From Propionibacteriaceae bacterium (GTDB lineage: Bacteria > Actinomycetota > Actinomycetes > Propionibacteriales > Propionibacteriaceae), in assembly GCA_030450535.1 (NCBI GenBank), contig JAKDIK010000140.1:1-7135 (forward strand): a DNA stretch of 7,135 nt, in the 5' to 3' direction. Positions within the stretch are counted from its first letter, which is position 1; each line of letters starts with the position of its first letter. The position numbers and the translations under genes are program-made. A model generated the notes under the pieces. It did not search any database and was not told where the DNA came from. It saw only the letters and a program-made list of their open reading frames with translations. Shown piece after piece: positions 1 to 6,166 of this stretch.

Positions 1-588
1 CGCTACCGCATCCAGTGGCGCCAGATCACGGCGCTGACCGTGTTCTGGCTGATCCTGGTGGGGCAGATCAACATCGTCAGCGTCGTCGGCGGCGCCCTGC
101 TGGCGTGGCTGGTGACCATCGCTTTCCCCCTGCCGCCGGTCAACTACGGCGGGCGTCCCCACCTGTTCGGGACGCTGCGGCTCGCGGGCGCGATGCTCGT
201 CGACCTCGGCGTCGCCTCGTTCGCGCTGGCCCGCTTCGCCTTCGGGCGGCGACTGCCGCGCACGGGCATCGTGCGGGTCCGGCTGCGCTCGGACTCCGAC
301 TTCTACCAAGTGCTCACGGCGATGCTGGTCTCGATCGTGCCGGGCACGGTCGTCCTGGACGCCCGCCAGCGCACCCGAACGCTCTACCTGCACGTGTTCG
401 ACACCCCGGACGGCGACCACCTCGTCACCGCCGTGCCCGACACGCTCGGGATCGAGCGCCGCGTCGTGATGGCGCTGGGCAACGACGACGAACGGGCCGG
501 CATCGCGCCGATCGGCGCTCAGGAGCGCCGCGCGGACGCCGCCGACAGTTCCACCTCGCGGCTGGCCAAGGAAGGGGACGACCAGTGA
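1..588 (+). CDS. mnhE: Na+/H+ antiporter subunit E (MnhE/MrpE), 5' end missing
   Basis: This is subunit E of the multi-subunit Mrp/Mnh cation/proton antiporter, a membrane complex that exchanges Na+ (or K+) for H+. The frame is open from base 1, giving 195 codons before the TGA at 586-588. The true start is probably just upstream, because sequence before the first in-window GTG (position 40) already reads like the usual basic N-terminus. Two N-terminal membrane segments are seen at about window residues 12-42. A cytoplasmic part follows with the family hallmark LVSIVPGTVVLD then RTLYLHVFD (residues 109-134); MrpE proteins typically show S-x-x-PGT-x-x-x-D followed by a L-Y-x-H-x-x-D strand. 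The last 35 or so residues are a charged, low-complexity tail. Its stop overlaps the mnhF start, so it is in one operon with mnhF and mnhG; subunits A-D would be expected upstream. Function by family is confident; ion specificity cannot be told. Confidence 0.88.
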   Translation, partial: RYRIQWRQITALTVFWLILVGQINIVSVVGGALLAWLVTIAFPLPPVNYGGRPHLFGTLRLAGAMLVDLGVASFALARFAFGRRLPRTGIVRVRLRSDSDFYQVLTAMLVSIVPGTVVLDARQRTRTLYLHVFDTPDGDHLVTAVPDTLGIERRVVMALGNDDERAGIAPIGAQERRADAADSSTSRLAKEGDDQ

Positions 589-947
589 TCGACGACATTC
601 TCATCATCGTCGCCGGGGTCATGTTGACCGTCGCGGCCGGGTTCGCCCTCGTCCGGCTCGCCAAGGGCCCGACGACGCTGGACCGCGGCGTGGCGTCTGA
701 CGTGTTGCTCGTGATCCTCGCCGTGTCGGCCGCCGGATACGCGATGTGGGCCGACACCCCGCTCGTGCTGGTGGTGAGCCTCGCGCTGTCGCTGCTGGGC
801 TTCACCAGCGCCGTCGGGCTCGCGCGGCTCATCACCGCCACCACCGCGCAGGAGCGGCGGTTCCGGGAGGCCGAGGCCCGGGCGGCCTACGCCGAGGGGC
901 AGGCGCGCGAGCACGCCCGTGAATCCGGCAGCGAGGAGCCGCGATGA
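585..947 (+). CDS. mnhF: Na+/H+ antiporter subunit F (MnhF/MrpF)
   Basis: This is the small membrane subunit F of the Mrp antiporter, 120 residues. The GTG start at 585 overlaps the mnhE stop (GTGA), and AAGGGG at 572-577 is a good ribosome site 7 nt upstream; both argue for this start. Three membrane segments lie at about residues 4-25, 36-55 and 59-82. The family signature is clear: RLAKGPTTLDRGVASD (24-39), matching the MrpF G-P-T-x-x-D-R-x-x-A-x-D pattern, then LSLLGFTSAVGLARLI (68-83). Typical MrpF proteins are about 90 residues. The excess here is a highly charged Ala/Arg/Glu tail from about residue 88, probably a cytoplasmic helix. It overlaps mnhG by 4 nt, so translation of the three subunits is likely coupled. 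Confidence 0.92.
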   Translation: MIDDILIIVAGVMLTVAAGFALVRLAKGPTTLDRGVASDVLLVILAVSAAGYAMWADTPLVLVVSLALSLLGFTSAVGLARLITATTAQERRFREAEARAAYAEGQAREHARESGSEEPR

Positions 948-1351
948 ACGACTTCTGGGACATCGTGGGCGCAGCGCTGCTGTGCATCGGTGCGTTCTTC
1001 TGCCTGGCCGCCGCCGTGGGCATCGTGCGCTTTCCCGACGTGCTCACCCGGATGCACGCCGCCACCAAGCCCCAGGTGTTCGGGCTCATGGTCGCACTGC
1101 TCGGCGTCGCGATCTCGCTGCGGACGTGGCACGGCTGGGCGCTCTGCCTGCTCGTCATCGTGCTGCAGATCTCCACCGCGCCGACCGCAGGGCACATGGT
1201 GAGCCGCACCGCCTACCGCACCGGGCAGTGGGACGAGGAGCACGCCGAGATCGACGAGCTCGCCATTGACCTGGAACAGGCTGGCTTCACGCACCGCACC
1301 GACGACGGCACCCTGCCACCGCCCACCTCGGCCGGCCGAGGGCCCTCATGA
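944..1351 (+). CDS. mnhG: Na+/H+ antiporter subunit G (MnhG/MrpG)
   Basis: This is subunit G of the Mrp antiporter, 135 residues and the last gene of the operon. ATG 944 overlaps the mnhF stop (ATGA) and is preceded by GAGGAG at 933-938. Three membrane segments lie at about residues 6-28, 44-60 and 64-82. Two MrpG signatures are visible: GIVRFPDVLTRMHAATK (26-42), matching G-x-x-R-F-P-D-x-x-x-R-x-H-A-x-x-K, and STAPTAGHMVSRTAYRTG (77-94), matching the T-x-P-x-x-x-H-x-x-x-R-x-A-Y pattern. The C-terminus from about residue 96 is an acidic extension with a proline-rich end, beyond the usual core. The next gene begins 200 nt later behind its own regulatory region, so the antiporter operon ends here. 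Confidence 0.93.
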   Translation: MNDFWDIVGAALLCIGAFFCLAAAVGIVRFPDVLTRMHAATKPQVFGLMVALLGVAISLRTWHGWALCLLVIVLQISTAPTAGHMVSRTAYRTGQWDEEHAEIDELAIDLEQAGFTHRTDDGTLPPPTSAGRGPS

Positions 1352-1393
1352 CCCACGTCGTGACGAAGTTCACCTCGCCATCGAGGGCCTACT

Positions 1394-1421
1394 GAGGCGA
1401 GCACTTCGGGGCGTGTGCCTC
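1394..1421 (+). terminator. Weak hairpin after mnhG
   Basis: GAGGC (1394-1398) can pair with GCCTC (1417-1421), with CAC/GTG pairing inside. A competing pairing uses GGCGAG (1396-1401) with CTCGCC at either 1374-1379 or 1430-1435. There is no T-run after it. It is the only candidate I see for ending the antiporter transcript before the next promoter, and it is not convincing. Confidence 0.25.
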
Positions 1422-1469
1422 CGGTCGGTCTCGCCAAGAAATGCTGCGCCCCTTGTCAGCGGCGTGGTG

Positions 1470-1488
1470 TATACCCCCATGGGGTGTG
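1470..1488. promoter_or_regulatory. CsoR/CstR-family-like operator
   Basis: TATACCCC, CAT, GGGGTGTG form an imperfect inverted repeat: 6 of 8 positions match between the arms around a 3-nt centre. The shape, AT-rich ends around C-tract and G-tract half-sites, is that of operators bound by CsoR-family repressors. These sense Cu(I) (CsoR/RicR), sulfane sulfur (CstR), or Ni/formaldehyde in other branches. It lies 64 nt upstream of the DoxX ATG and just before a possible -10 box, so a bound repressor would block transcription. Which ligand class applies is inference. No regulator gene is in the window. Confidence 0.6.
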
Positions 1489-1493
1489 AGGAC

Positions 1494-1499
1494 TACTCT
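1494..1499 (+). promoter_or_regulatory. Possible -10 box for the DoxX gene
   Basis: TACTCT fits the TAnnnT pattern and sits 6 nt downstream of the CsoR-like operator. No good -35 hexamer is present at the normal distance. The expected -35 position falls within the operator, an arrangement suited to repression. A start of transcription near 1505 would give a leader of about 45 nt. Confidence 0.35.
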
Positions 1500-1507
1500 G
1501 TGTAGGA

Positions 1508-1538
1508 CAGGCGGTGGGACCGCCAGGTGATCCGCCTG
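1508..1538 (+). promoter_or_regulatory. Leader with two mutually exclusive hairpins
   Basis: GGCGGT (1510-1515) pairs perfectly with ACCGCC (1519-1524) around a 3-nt loop. Alternatively CAGGCGG (1508-1514) pairs perfectly with CCGCCTG (1532-1538) around a 17-nt loop. The two share their left arm and cannot coexist. The second ends 3-4 nt before the ribosome-binding purines (AAAGG, 1541-1545) of the DoxX gene, so it could affect ribosome access. It may be an attenuator-like element or chance in GC-rich DNA. Confidence 0.35.
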
Positions 1539-1551
1539 GGAAAGGTAGGTC

Positions 1552-2150
1552 ATGTCCATGTCCAGTTCAGTGGGGAATCCGAAGGGCACCAGCGCCGTCC
1601 GGTCCGACTTCCTCCAGCAGGAGGACATCGTCACGTCCCCCGGTGTACGCCGGCTCCTCGCCGTCGCGCGCATCGTGATCGGCTTCTTCTTCCTCTGGCC
1701 GTTCCTCGACAAGCTGTTCGGGCTCGGCTACTCCACGCCGGTTGGCCAGGGCTGGCTCGCCGGCACGGCGCCCGCCCAAGGCTTCATCGGGCGCATCGAC
1801 ATCCGCTCGGCAGCATCGTGCAGCCACTGTTCGGCAACCCGTTTGGCGACTTCCTGTTCATGTTCGGGCTCTTGGGCATCGGCGTCGCGATGATCTTTGG
1901 CGCCGGGCTGAGGATCGCCGCCTGGGGCGGCACGATCCTCGTCGCGCTCATGTGGCTCGCCGAGTTGCCGTTCGCCGCCACCGCGATGGTGGACGGCCAG
2001 ATGGTGCGCGGCGCCACCAACCCGATCCTCGACGACCACTGGCTTGAGGCGCTGCTCCTGCTGATCTGCGCCTACACCCTGTCCGGTGACACGTGGGGCG
2101 TCGGCAAGATCTGGGCGCGCATCACGAACGGCAACCGCTTCCTGCGGTAG
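1552..2150 (+). pseudogene. DoxX-family membrane protein gene broken by a frameshift
   Basis: DoxX-family proteins are small four-helix membrane proteins. Some act with DoxD/DoxA in thiosulfate:quinone oxidoreduction; most actinobacterial members have no proven role. ATG 1552 follows AAAGGTAGG (1541-1549). The first reading frame gives 84 residues including RIVIGFFFLWPFLDKLFG (membrane segment) and GWLAGTAPAQGF, then turns to nonsense and stops at 1891-1893. The family sequence resumes in another frame at 1803: PLGSIVQPLFGNPFGDF, two membrane segments from about 1850 to 1975, then DDHWLEALLLLICAYTLSGDTWGVGKIWAR to the TAG at 2148-2150, which matches the family's D-D-H and G-D-T-x-G-x-G-K end. 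Restoring one C in the short C-run at 1803-1804 (ATC CCG CTC GGC) gives one continuous 199-residue protein. So the gene is intact apart from one lost base, meaning a real recent mutation or a sequence error. The CsoR-like operator upstream suggests metal or sulfur control. Confidence 0.82.
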
Positions 2151-2180
2151 CCCGCCGCGCCCAGGGCGCAAACAACCCCG

Positions 2181-2220
2181 ATGGCCCGGCAGTCGCCCGC
2201 GAGGGTGGCCGCCGGGCCAT
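2181..2220 (+). terminator. Strong hairpin after the DoxX gene, likely terminator
   Basis: ATGGCCCGGC (2181-2190) and GCCGGGCCAT (2211-2220) are a perfect 10-bp inverted repeat. Inside it CGCCC (2194-2198) can pair with GGGTG (2203-2207, one G-T pair) around GCGA, extending the stem. It begins 30 nt after the DoxX stop and ends 93 nt before the kinase start. No T-run follows, as is common for actinobacterial terminators. Confidence 0.6.
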
Positions 2221-2313
2221 TGCGCGTGCCGGATGCCCTGGGGCAGGCCACACTGGGATTCCACGCACGATCCCCACGACGGCAAAGAACCAGTAGGAAG
2301 CGAAAGGACACGC

Positions 2314-3270
2314 ATGACTCAGGAGGAGCATTCGGTGCTCTGCCTCGGCGAGGCGCTGATGGACGTGGTGAGCGGCGCCGACCGCCCCACCCGCGAGCAT
2401 GTGGGCGGCAGCCCCCTCAACGTGGCGGCGGGACTCGCGTCGCTCGACCACCCCGCCAGCCTGTGCGCCTGGTGGGGTCCGGACGAGCGTGGCGCCAGGC
2501 TGGAGGCGTGGGCGTCCACCTCGGGGGTCGCCATCGTGCCCGGCACCGCCGGGGCCTCCCGGACGGCGGTGGCGCGGGCGCAACTCGACGCCGAGGGGCG
2601 CGCCACGTACGAGTTCGACATCGAGTGGGACGTCCCCGAGCTGACGGACCTCGACGGCTACGGGCACCTCCACACCGGCAGCATCGCGGCGACGCTGGAG
2701 CCCGGCGGCACCCGGGTGGTCGAGGTAGTGCGGGGCATGCGGGAGCACGCGACCGTCTCCTACGATCCCAACATTCGGCCGGCGCTCATGGTGGAGCCCA
2801 CGCGCGTGCTGGAGCGGGTGGAGACGCTCGTCGGCCTCTCCGACGTGGTCAAGGCCAGCGACGAGGATCTCGGCTGGCTGTACCCCGGCGAGTCCGTCGA
2901 GGACGTCATGCGGCGCTGGCTCCGGGTGGGGCCAGCGATGGTGGTGGTGACGTGCGGCCCGCAGGGTGCGTACGCCATGCTGGCCGGTCAGCGGGACCTG
3001 AGGTCCGTGGCGCAGGTGAACGTCGAGGTGGGCGACACCGTCGGTGCGGGGGACTCGTTCATGGCGGGTCTCGTCTCGGGGCTGCTGGACGCCGACCTGC
3101 TCGGCTCGGCCCGGGCGCGGCGACGGTTGCGGGACGCCGGCTGGGACGATGTCGAGCCGGCGTTGCGCCGGGCGGCCGTCACCTCGGGCATCACGGTCAG
3201 CCAGCATGGTGCCTACGCCCCCGGCCGGGACGAGGTGGCGGCCGTCCAGGACGATCCGACCCGGGACTGA
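2314..3270 (+). CDS. PfkB-family carbohydrate kinase, probably fructokinase-like
   Basis: This predicted cytoplasmic 318-residue ATP-dependent kinase belongs to the ribokinase/PfkB family and would phosphorylate a sugar or similar alcohol. The usual family length is 300-330. ATG 2314 is chosen because AAAGGA (2303-2308) lies 5 nt upstream and the family N-terminal strand (VLCLGEALMDVV, residues 8-19) starts right after it. Further motifs are the N-terminal substrate motif GGSPLNVAAG (31-40), SYDPNIRP (149-156), KASDEDLGWLYP (180-191), VVTCGPQGAY (211-220) and the C-terminal signature DTVGAGDSFMAG (241-252). In that signature D247 is the expected catalytic base and GAG forms the anion hole. 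SYDPNxRP and KxSDEDL resemble fructokinases, but 2-keto-3-deoxygluconate or another sugar kinase cannot be excluded. No sugar transporter or regulator adjoins it, so the substrate is not supported by context. It is probably a single-gene transcript. Confidence 0.9.
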   Translation: MTQEEHSVLCLGEALMDVVSGADRPTREHVGGSPLNVAAGLASLDHPASLCAWWGPDERGARLEAWASTSGVAIVPGTAGASRTAVARAQLDAEGRATYEFDIEWDVPELTDLDGYGHLHTGSIAATLEPGGTRVVEVVRGMREHATVSYDPNIRPALMVEPTRVLERVETLVGLSDVVKASDEDLGWLYPGESVEDVMRRWLRVGPAMVVVTCGPQGAYAMLAGQRDLRSVAQVNVEVGDTVGAGDSFMAGLVSGLLDADLLGSARARRRLRDAGWDDVEPALRRAAVTSGITVSQHGAYAPGRDEVAAVQDDPTRD

Positions 3271-3276
3271 GCGTCC

Positions 3277-3332
3277 TCGGAGTCGTGAGCCGTGAGCTGG
3301 GCCCTGGGCGCCGTGAGCTGGGAGCCGTGAGG
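3277..3332. repeat. Degenerate 7-nt tandem repeat at a convergent junction
   Basis: Eight consecutive heptamers can be read from 3277, alternating between a CGTGAGC type and a TGGGAGC type. CGTGAGC occurs exactly at 3284-3290, 3291-3297 and 3312-3318, and CGTGAGG at 3326-3332. TGGGAGC is at 3319-3325, with variants at 3277-3283 (TCGGAGT), 3298-3304 (TGGGCCC) and 3305-3311 (TGGGCGC). Seen at a larger scale, GCCGTGAGCTGGG occurs twice, 21 nt apart (3289 and 3310). The array fills most of the 73-nt gap between the kinase stop and the Eis-like stop. It contains no clear terminator hairpin. Confidence 0.7.
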
Positions 3333-3343
3333 GACGGGCTCGG

Positions 3344-4597
3344 TCAGAACCCGGAGGTGTTGTGCGGCGGCTGTTCGGTGCGGAACAGCCGACCCAGGGC
3401 GGCCACGTCGGCGTCCGGACCGCTGATGAGGCCCGCCCCGGCCAGGACGCGGGCGTCCGCCATGCCGAGGTACAGGCTCGCGAGCCCGCGGACGTCCACC
3501 TGCACCACCGCATCGGACGCCGGCGTCACCTCGGCGCGCCCATCACGGGCCGCGACGCGCCAGCTCCCGGACGCCATCCCCCGCGGATCGACGACCTCGA
3601 GGGTTGCCTCGCCGTCGGCGTCGAACCCGCGCACGGCGAGCGCGCCGGGTGCGTCCAGGACGCGCAGCCATGTGAAGTCGTTGCTGCCGGTGAGCTTCAG
3701 CCGTCGCGGATCGGTCAAGGCCCACGGCAGGACCGACGTGGGAGAGAGTCGTCGCGTCGTGGCCTTCTCGGCCAGGTCGATCGCGGCGACGAACTGCCAC
3801 AGGCCGAGTTCGGCCTCGGCGTTGAGCGCCAGCAGGTCGCGCACCTTGACGGTCTCGGCCTCGGCGTCCACCTCGTAGGCCAGGATCCCGTCGGGACGCC
3901 CGTCCGGTCTCAGGTGGACGGCCGCGCGCATCGCCTTGTTGGGGCCGCCCTTGTCAAAGTCCCACGCGCCCGAGAGAAACGCATCGTAGAAGGCCAGCCG
4001 GGTGTGCGATCCGCGCGTGGCGGCGTGGAAGCGGTCGAAGACCTCCCGACGCACCGCGACCGAGGCGTCGGTGTGCATCATCTCCACGCGCGGCTCCACC
4101 GGGTGCACCAGCCCGAAGCGCGGACCGGTGTCCAGCTCGGCGGTGTGGTGCTCGGTCGCCACGCCGAAGCCGAAGCGGCCGTAGATGGCGCCTTCGGTGA
4201 CGGTGAGGGCCGCCAGGGTGAGGCCCTCGTCCCTCGCGCGTCGCAGGGCGGCGTCCATGAGCGTGCTCAGCAAGCGGCGGCGCCGGTGGGTCGTGCGCAC
4301 CGTGACGTCGGTGATGAAACAGGCGGGTTCGAGGTGGCCGCCGCCGGTGTTGATTGTCTGTGTGGTCGTCGCGAAGGTGGCGACCGGCAGGTGAGCGCCC
4401 AGCGAGAGCTCGGACGCCGGCGCGTACGCACCGTCGAGGCGCCAGCCGTCGCGGCCGACCTCCTCACGCCAGCGGCTCAGCGCCTCGTCGGAGGCCTGCT
4501 TCTGGTTGAAGCCGAGCCCCACGGCGTCGAACCAGCCGCGGAGGTCGTCGGTGATGTCATCTGGGATGTCGAAGCTGCGGAAGGTGATGTCGGACAC
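3344..4597 (-). CDS. Eis-like GNAT-family N-acetyltransferase
   Basis: The 417-residue protein matches the Eis family, which has two GNAT folds plus a C-terminal SCP2-like domain and is usually about 400-415 residues. M. tuberculosis Eis acetylates aminoglycosides at several amines; most homologues have unknown targets. The GTG at 4597 is chosen because the family N-terminal strand (ITFRSFDIPDD) follows at once; the ribosome site is weak (GTAGGG about 10 nt upstream). Visible elements are VTVRTTHRRRRLLSTLM (98-114), the acetyl-CoA binding strand and loop, and GAIYGRFGFG (136-145), whose Tyr139 corresponds to the general-acid Tyr126 of M. tuberculosis Eis. The protein ends in a C-terminal Phe (NTSGF), as in Eis, where the terminal Phe carboxylate is the catalytic base. 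The loop has Arg108 where RRRGLL is usual. The gene starts 20 nt after the symporter stop, so the two are likely co-transcribed and translationally linked. Confidence 0.88.
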   Translation of the reverse strand: MSDITFRSFDIPDDITDDLRGWFDAVGLGFNQKQASDEALSRWREEVGRDGWRLDGAYAPASELSLGAHLPVATFATTTQTINTGGGHLEPACFITDVTVRTTHRRRRLLSTLMDAALRRARDEGLTLAALTVTEGAIYGRFGFGVATEHHTAELDTGPRFGLVHPVEPRVEMMHTDASVAVRREVFDRFHAATRGSHTRLAFYDAFLSGAWDFDKGGPNKAMRAAVHLRPDGRPDGILAYEVDAEAETVKVRDLLALNAEAELGLWQFVAAIDLAEKATTRRLSPTSVLPWALTDPRRLKLTGSNDFTWLRVLDAPGALAVRGFDADGEATLEVVDPRGMASGSWRVAARDGRAEVTPASDAVVQVDVRGLASLYLGMADARVLAGAGLISGPDADVAALGRLFRTEQPPHNTSGF

Positions 4598-4617
4598 GAC
4601 CCGCCACCCTACCGGCC

Positions 4618-6093
4618 CTACTCCGGCGAACGCACGGTGCGCCCACCGGACCGTGCCGCGATCGATCGCCACAGCGGGGCGTTGGTGATGCCCACCGCCT
4701 CGGGATCGAAGACCGGGTCGAGGCCGGCGCGACGCTGCCGTTCGTAGTCGGCGTAGATGCGGATGGCCCGGGGGCTGAGCAGGATCAGCGCGAGGAGGTT
4801 GATCCAGGCGAAGAGACCGACGCCGACGTCCGCGATGGCCCAGGCCAGTTCCGAGGAGCGGAAGGAGCCCAGGATGATCGAGCCGGCGAGCACGAGCTGC
4901 ACGATCACGACCACCGGGCGTTCCAGGCGCCGCCCCCGCAGCAGGTAGGCGATGTTGGTGTCGGCGTAGAAGCCGAACGACAGCAGCGTGGTGAACGCGA
5001 AGAAGAACATGGCGATCGCGATGAACGCCGGTCCGAAGCCGGCGAACACGTCGTCGATGGCCGCCTGGACGTACGCCGGCCCAGCCTCCAGCCCGGGCGC
5101 GAACTCGGCGATCAGCGTGCTGCCGTCGGCGCCGACCACGTTGTAGGACTCGGTGACCAGAATCATCAGGCCCGTGATCGTGCACACGAACAGGGTGTCG
5201 ACATACACCGAGAAGCCCTGCGCGAGGCCCTGCTTGACGGGATGGCTGACCTCGGCGGCCGCGGAGGCCTGCGCCCCGGACCCGATGCCGACCTCGGAGG
5301 AGTACACCGCCCGACGCACGCCCCACATGATCGCGGCGCCGAGCATGCCGCCGAACAGGGCGTCGCCACCGAACGCGCTGGCGAAGATGTGGGCGATCAT
5401 GCCCGGGATCGCGGGGGCGTTGAGCGCCACGATGATGATGCCGAGGAGAATGTAGGCCCCGGCCATGAACGGCACCACGAGCCCGCAGACGGTGCCGATG
5501 CGCTTCATCCCGCCGAAGATGACGGCGCAGAACAGGGCGGCCACGGCCACGCCGCTGATCGTCGGGTCGATCCCGAACGCCGTCTGCGCCGAGGTGGCGA
5601 TGTTGAAGGACTGGATCGACGGGCCGGTCACGGCGAACGCCAGCGAGGCTGCCAGCGCATAGGCGATCGCGAGCCAGCGCCAGCCCAGGCCCTTCTCGAT
5701 GTAGTAGGCGGGGCCGCCGCGGTACTCCCCGTTGATCTCCTCCTTGTACGCCTGCGCCAGCGACGACTCCACCACGGCGATCGCCGCCCCGATGATCGCC
5801 GTCACCCACATCCAGAACAGCGCGCCCGGCCCGCCGTAGTGGATGGCCGTGGCGACGCCGGCGATGTTGCCGACGCCGACGCGTCCTCCGAGCGCCATGG
5901 CGAACGCCTGGAACGACGACACCCCCTGGGTGGAGTCGCTGCCGCCGAACAGGAAACGCAGCATGTCGGGGATGCGGCGGATCTGCGGTACCGCAAGCCG
6001 GATCGTGAACCACACCCCCACGCCGAGCACCAGCACGAGCATGGGGGTGCTCCACAGCACCCCGACGATCCAGTTGACGGCGTTCTCGAACAT
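4618..6093 (-). CDS. Sodium:alanine symporter family (AGCS) amino acid transporter
   Basis: This 491-residue inner-membrane carrier of the alanine/glycine:cation symporter family imports a small neutral amino acid with Na+ (or H+). Length and order match the family. ATG at 6093 has GAGAGGGG (6100-6107) 6 nt upstream, and MFENAVNWIVGVLW is a typical AGCS beginning. About ten or eleven hydrophobic segments are visible, roughly 10-32, 88-110, 138-158, 180-195, 202-225, 240-258, 295-315, 352-375, 393-412 and 418-440. Motifs are ALGGRVGVGNIAGVATAI (67-84, the G-x-G-N-I-x-G-V-A signature), EYRGGPAYYIEKGLG (123-137), SIQSFNIA (159-166) and SSEVGIGSGAQASAAAEVSHPVKQGL (265-290, read in two parts around ASAAA). 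That last region is S-N-E-A-G in classic members but S-S-E-V-G here. The hydrophilic C-terminal tail starts near 441. The Eis-like gene follows in the same direction. Substrate is inferred from family only. Confidence 0.92.
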   Translation of the reverse strand: MFENAVNWIVGVLWSTPMLVLVLGVGVWFTIRLAVPQIRRIPDMLRFLFGGSDSTQGVSSFQAFAMALGGRVGVGNIAGVATAIHYGGPGALFWMWVTAIIGAAIAVVESSLAQAYKEEINGEYRGGPAYYIEKGLGWRWLAIAYALAASLAFAVTGPSIQSFNIATSAQTAFGIDPTISGVAVAALFCAVIFGGMKRIGTVCGLVVPFMAGAYILLGIIIVALNAPAIPGMIAHIFASAFGGDALFGGMLGAAIMWGVRRAVYSSEVGIGSGAQASAAAEVSHPVKQGLAQGFSVYVDTLFVCTITGLMILVTESYNVVGADGSTLIAEFAPGLEAGPAYVQAAIDDVFAGFGPAFIAIAMFFFAFTTLLSFGFYADTNIAYLLRGRRLERPVVVIVQLVLAGSIILGSFRSSELAWAIADVGVGLFAWINLLALILLSPRAIRIYADYERQRRAGLDPVFDPEAVGITNAPLWRSIAARSGGRTVRSPE

Positions 6094-6143
6094 GACCGGC
6101 CCCTCTCGGGTGGGTGTCTGGTGGCGGGCTCGCTCGGCATGTC

Positions 6144-6149
6144 ACGCTA
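6144..6149 (-). promoter_or_regulatory. Possible -10 box for the symporter gene
   Basis: On the minus strand the hexamer reads TAGCGT (TAnnnT), 50 nt upstream of the ATG at 6093. It holds the only TA dinucleotide between 6094 and 6440, so it is the only canonical -10 candidate on either strand in that stretch. The -35 position (GACAAC at 6167-6172) is poor. Confidence 0.35.
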
Positions 6150-6166
6150 GCGCTGCTCGTCAGCGC
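6150..6166. repeat. 17-bp inverted repeat beside the symporter -10 box
   Basis: GCGCTG (6150-6155) and CAGCGC (6161-6166) are a perfect inverted repeat around CTCGT. It exactly fills the 17-nt spacer between the possible -10 (6144-6149) and -35 positions of the symporter promoter, where a repressor operator would be effective. It could also form a small hairpin by chance. Confidence 0.35.

Noticed and set aside
1453..1458. TTGTCA as a -35 box for the DoxX promoter
   Set aside because: It is 35 nt from the TACTCT -10 candidate and only 11 nt from TATACC. Neither spacing fits a normal promoter.
1798..1811. Programmed ribosomal frameshift in the DoxX gene
   Set aside because: There is no X-XXY-YYZ-type slippery heptamer at the junction and no reason in this family for frameshifting. 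A lost C in a short C-run is simpler.
2181..3878. Long plus-strand open frame over the kinase and beyond
   Set aside because: It overlaps the kinase, which has a full set of PfkB motifs in another frame. The translation is Arg/Gly/Ala-rich with no recognisable motif, as expected of a GC-rich shadow.
3362..4747. 461-codon plus-strand open frame opposite the Eis-like gene
   Set aside because: It is antisense to a gene with clear Eis motifs. Its composition is His/Gly/Arg/Val-rich and it has no supporting ribosome site or family match.
6013..6049. CACCCCCA and TGGGGGTG arms as a second CsoR-like operator
   Set aside because: The arms are 21 nt apart, not 3, and lie inside the symporter coding sequence. 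They are explained by codons.
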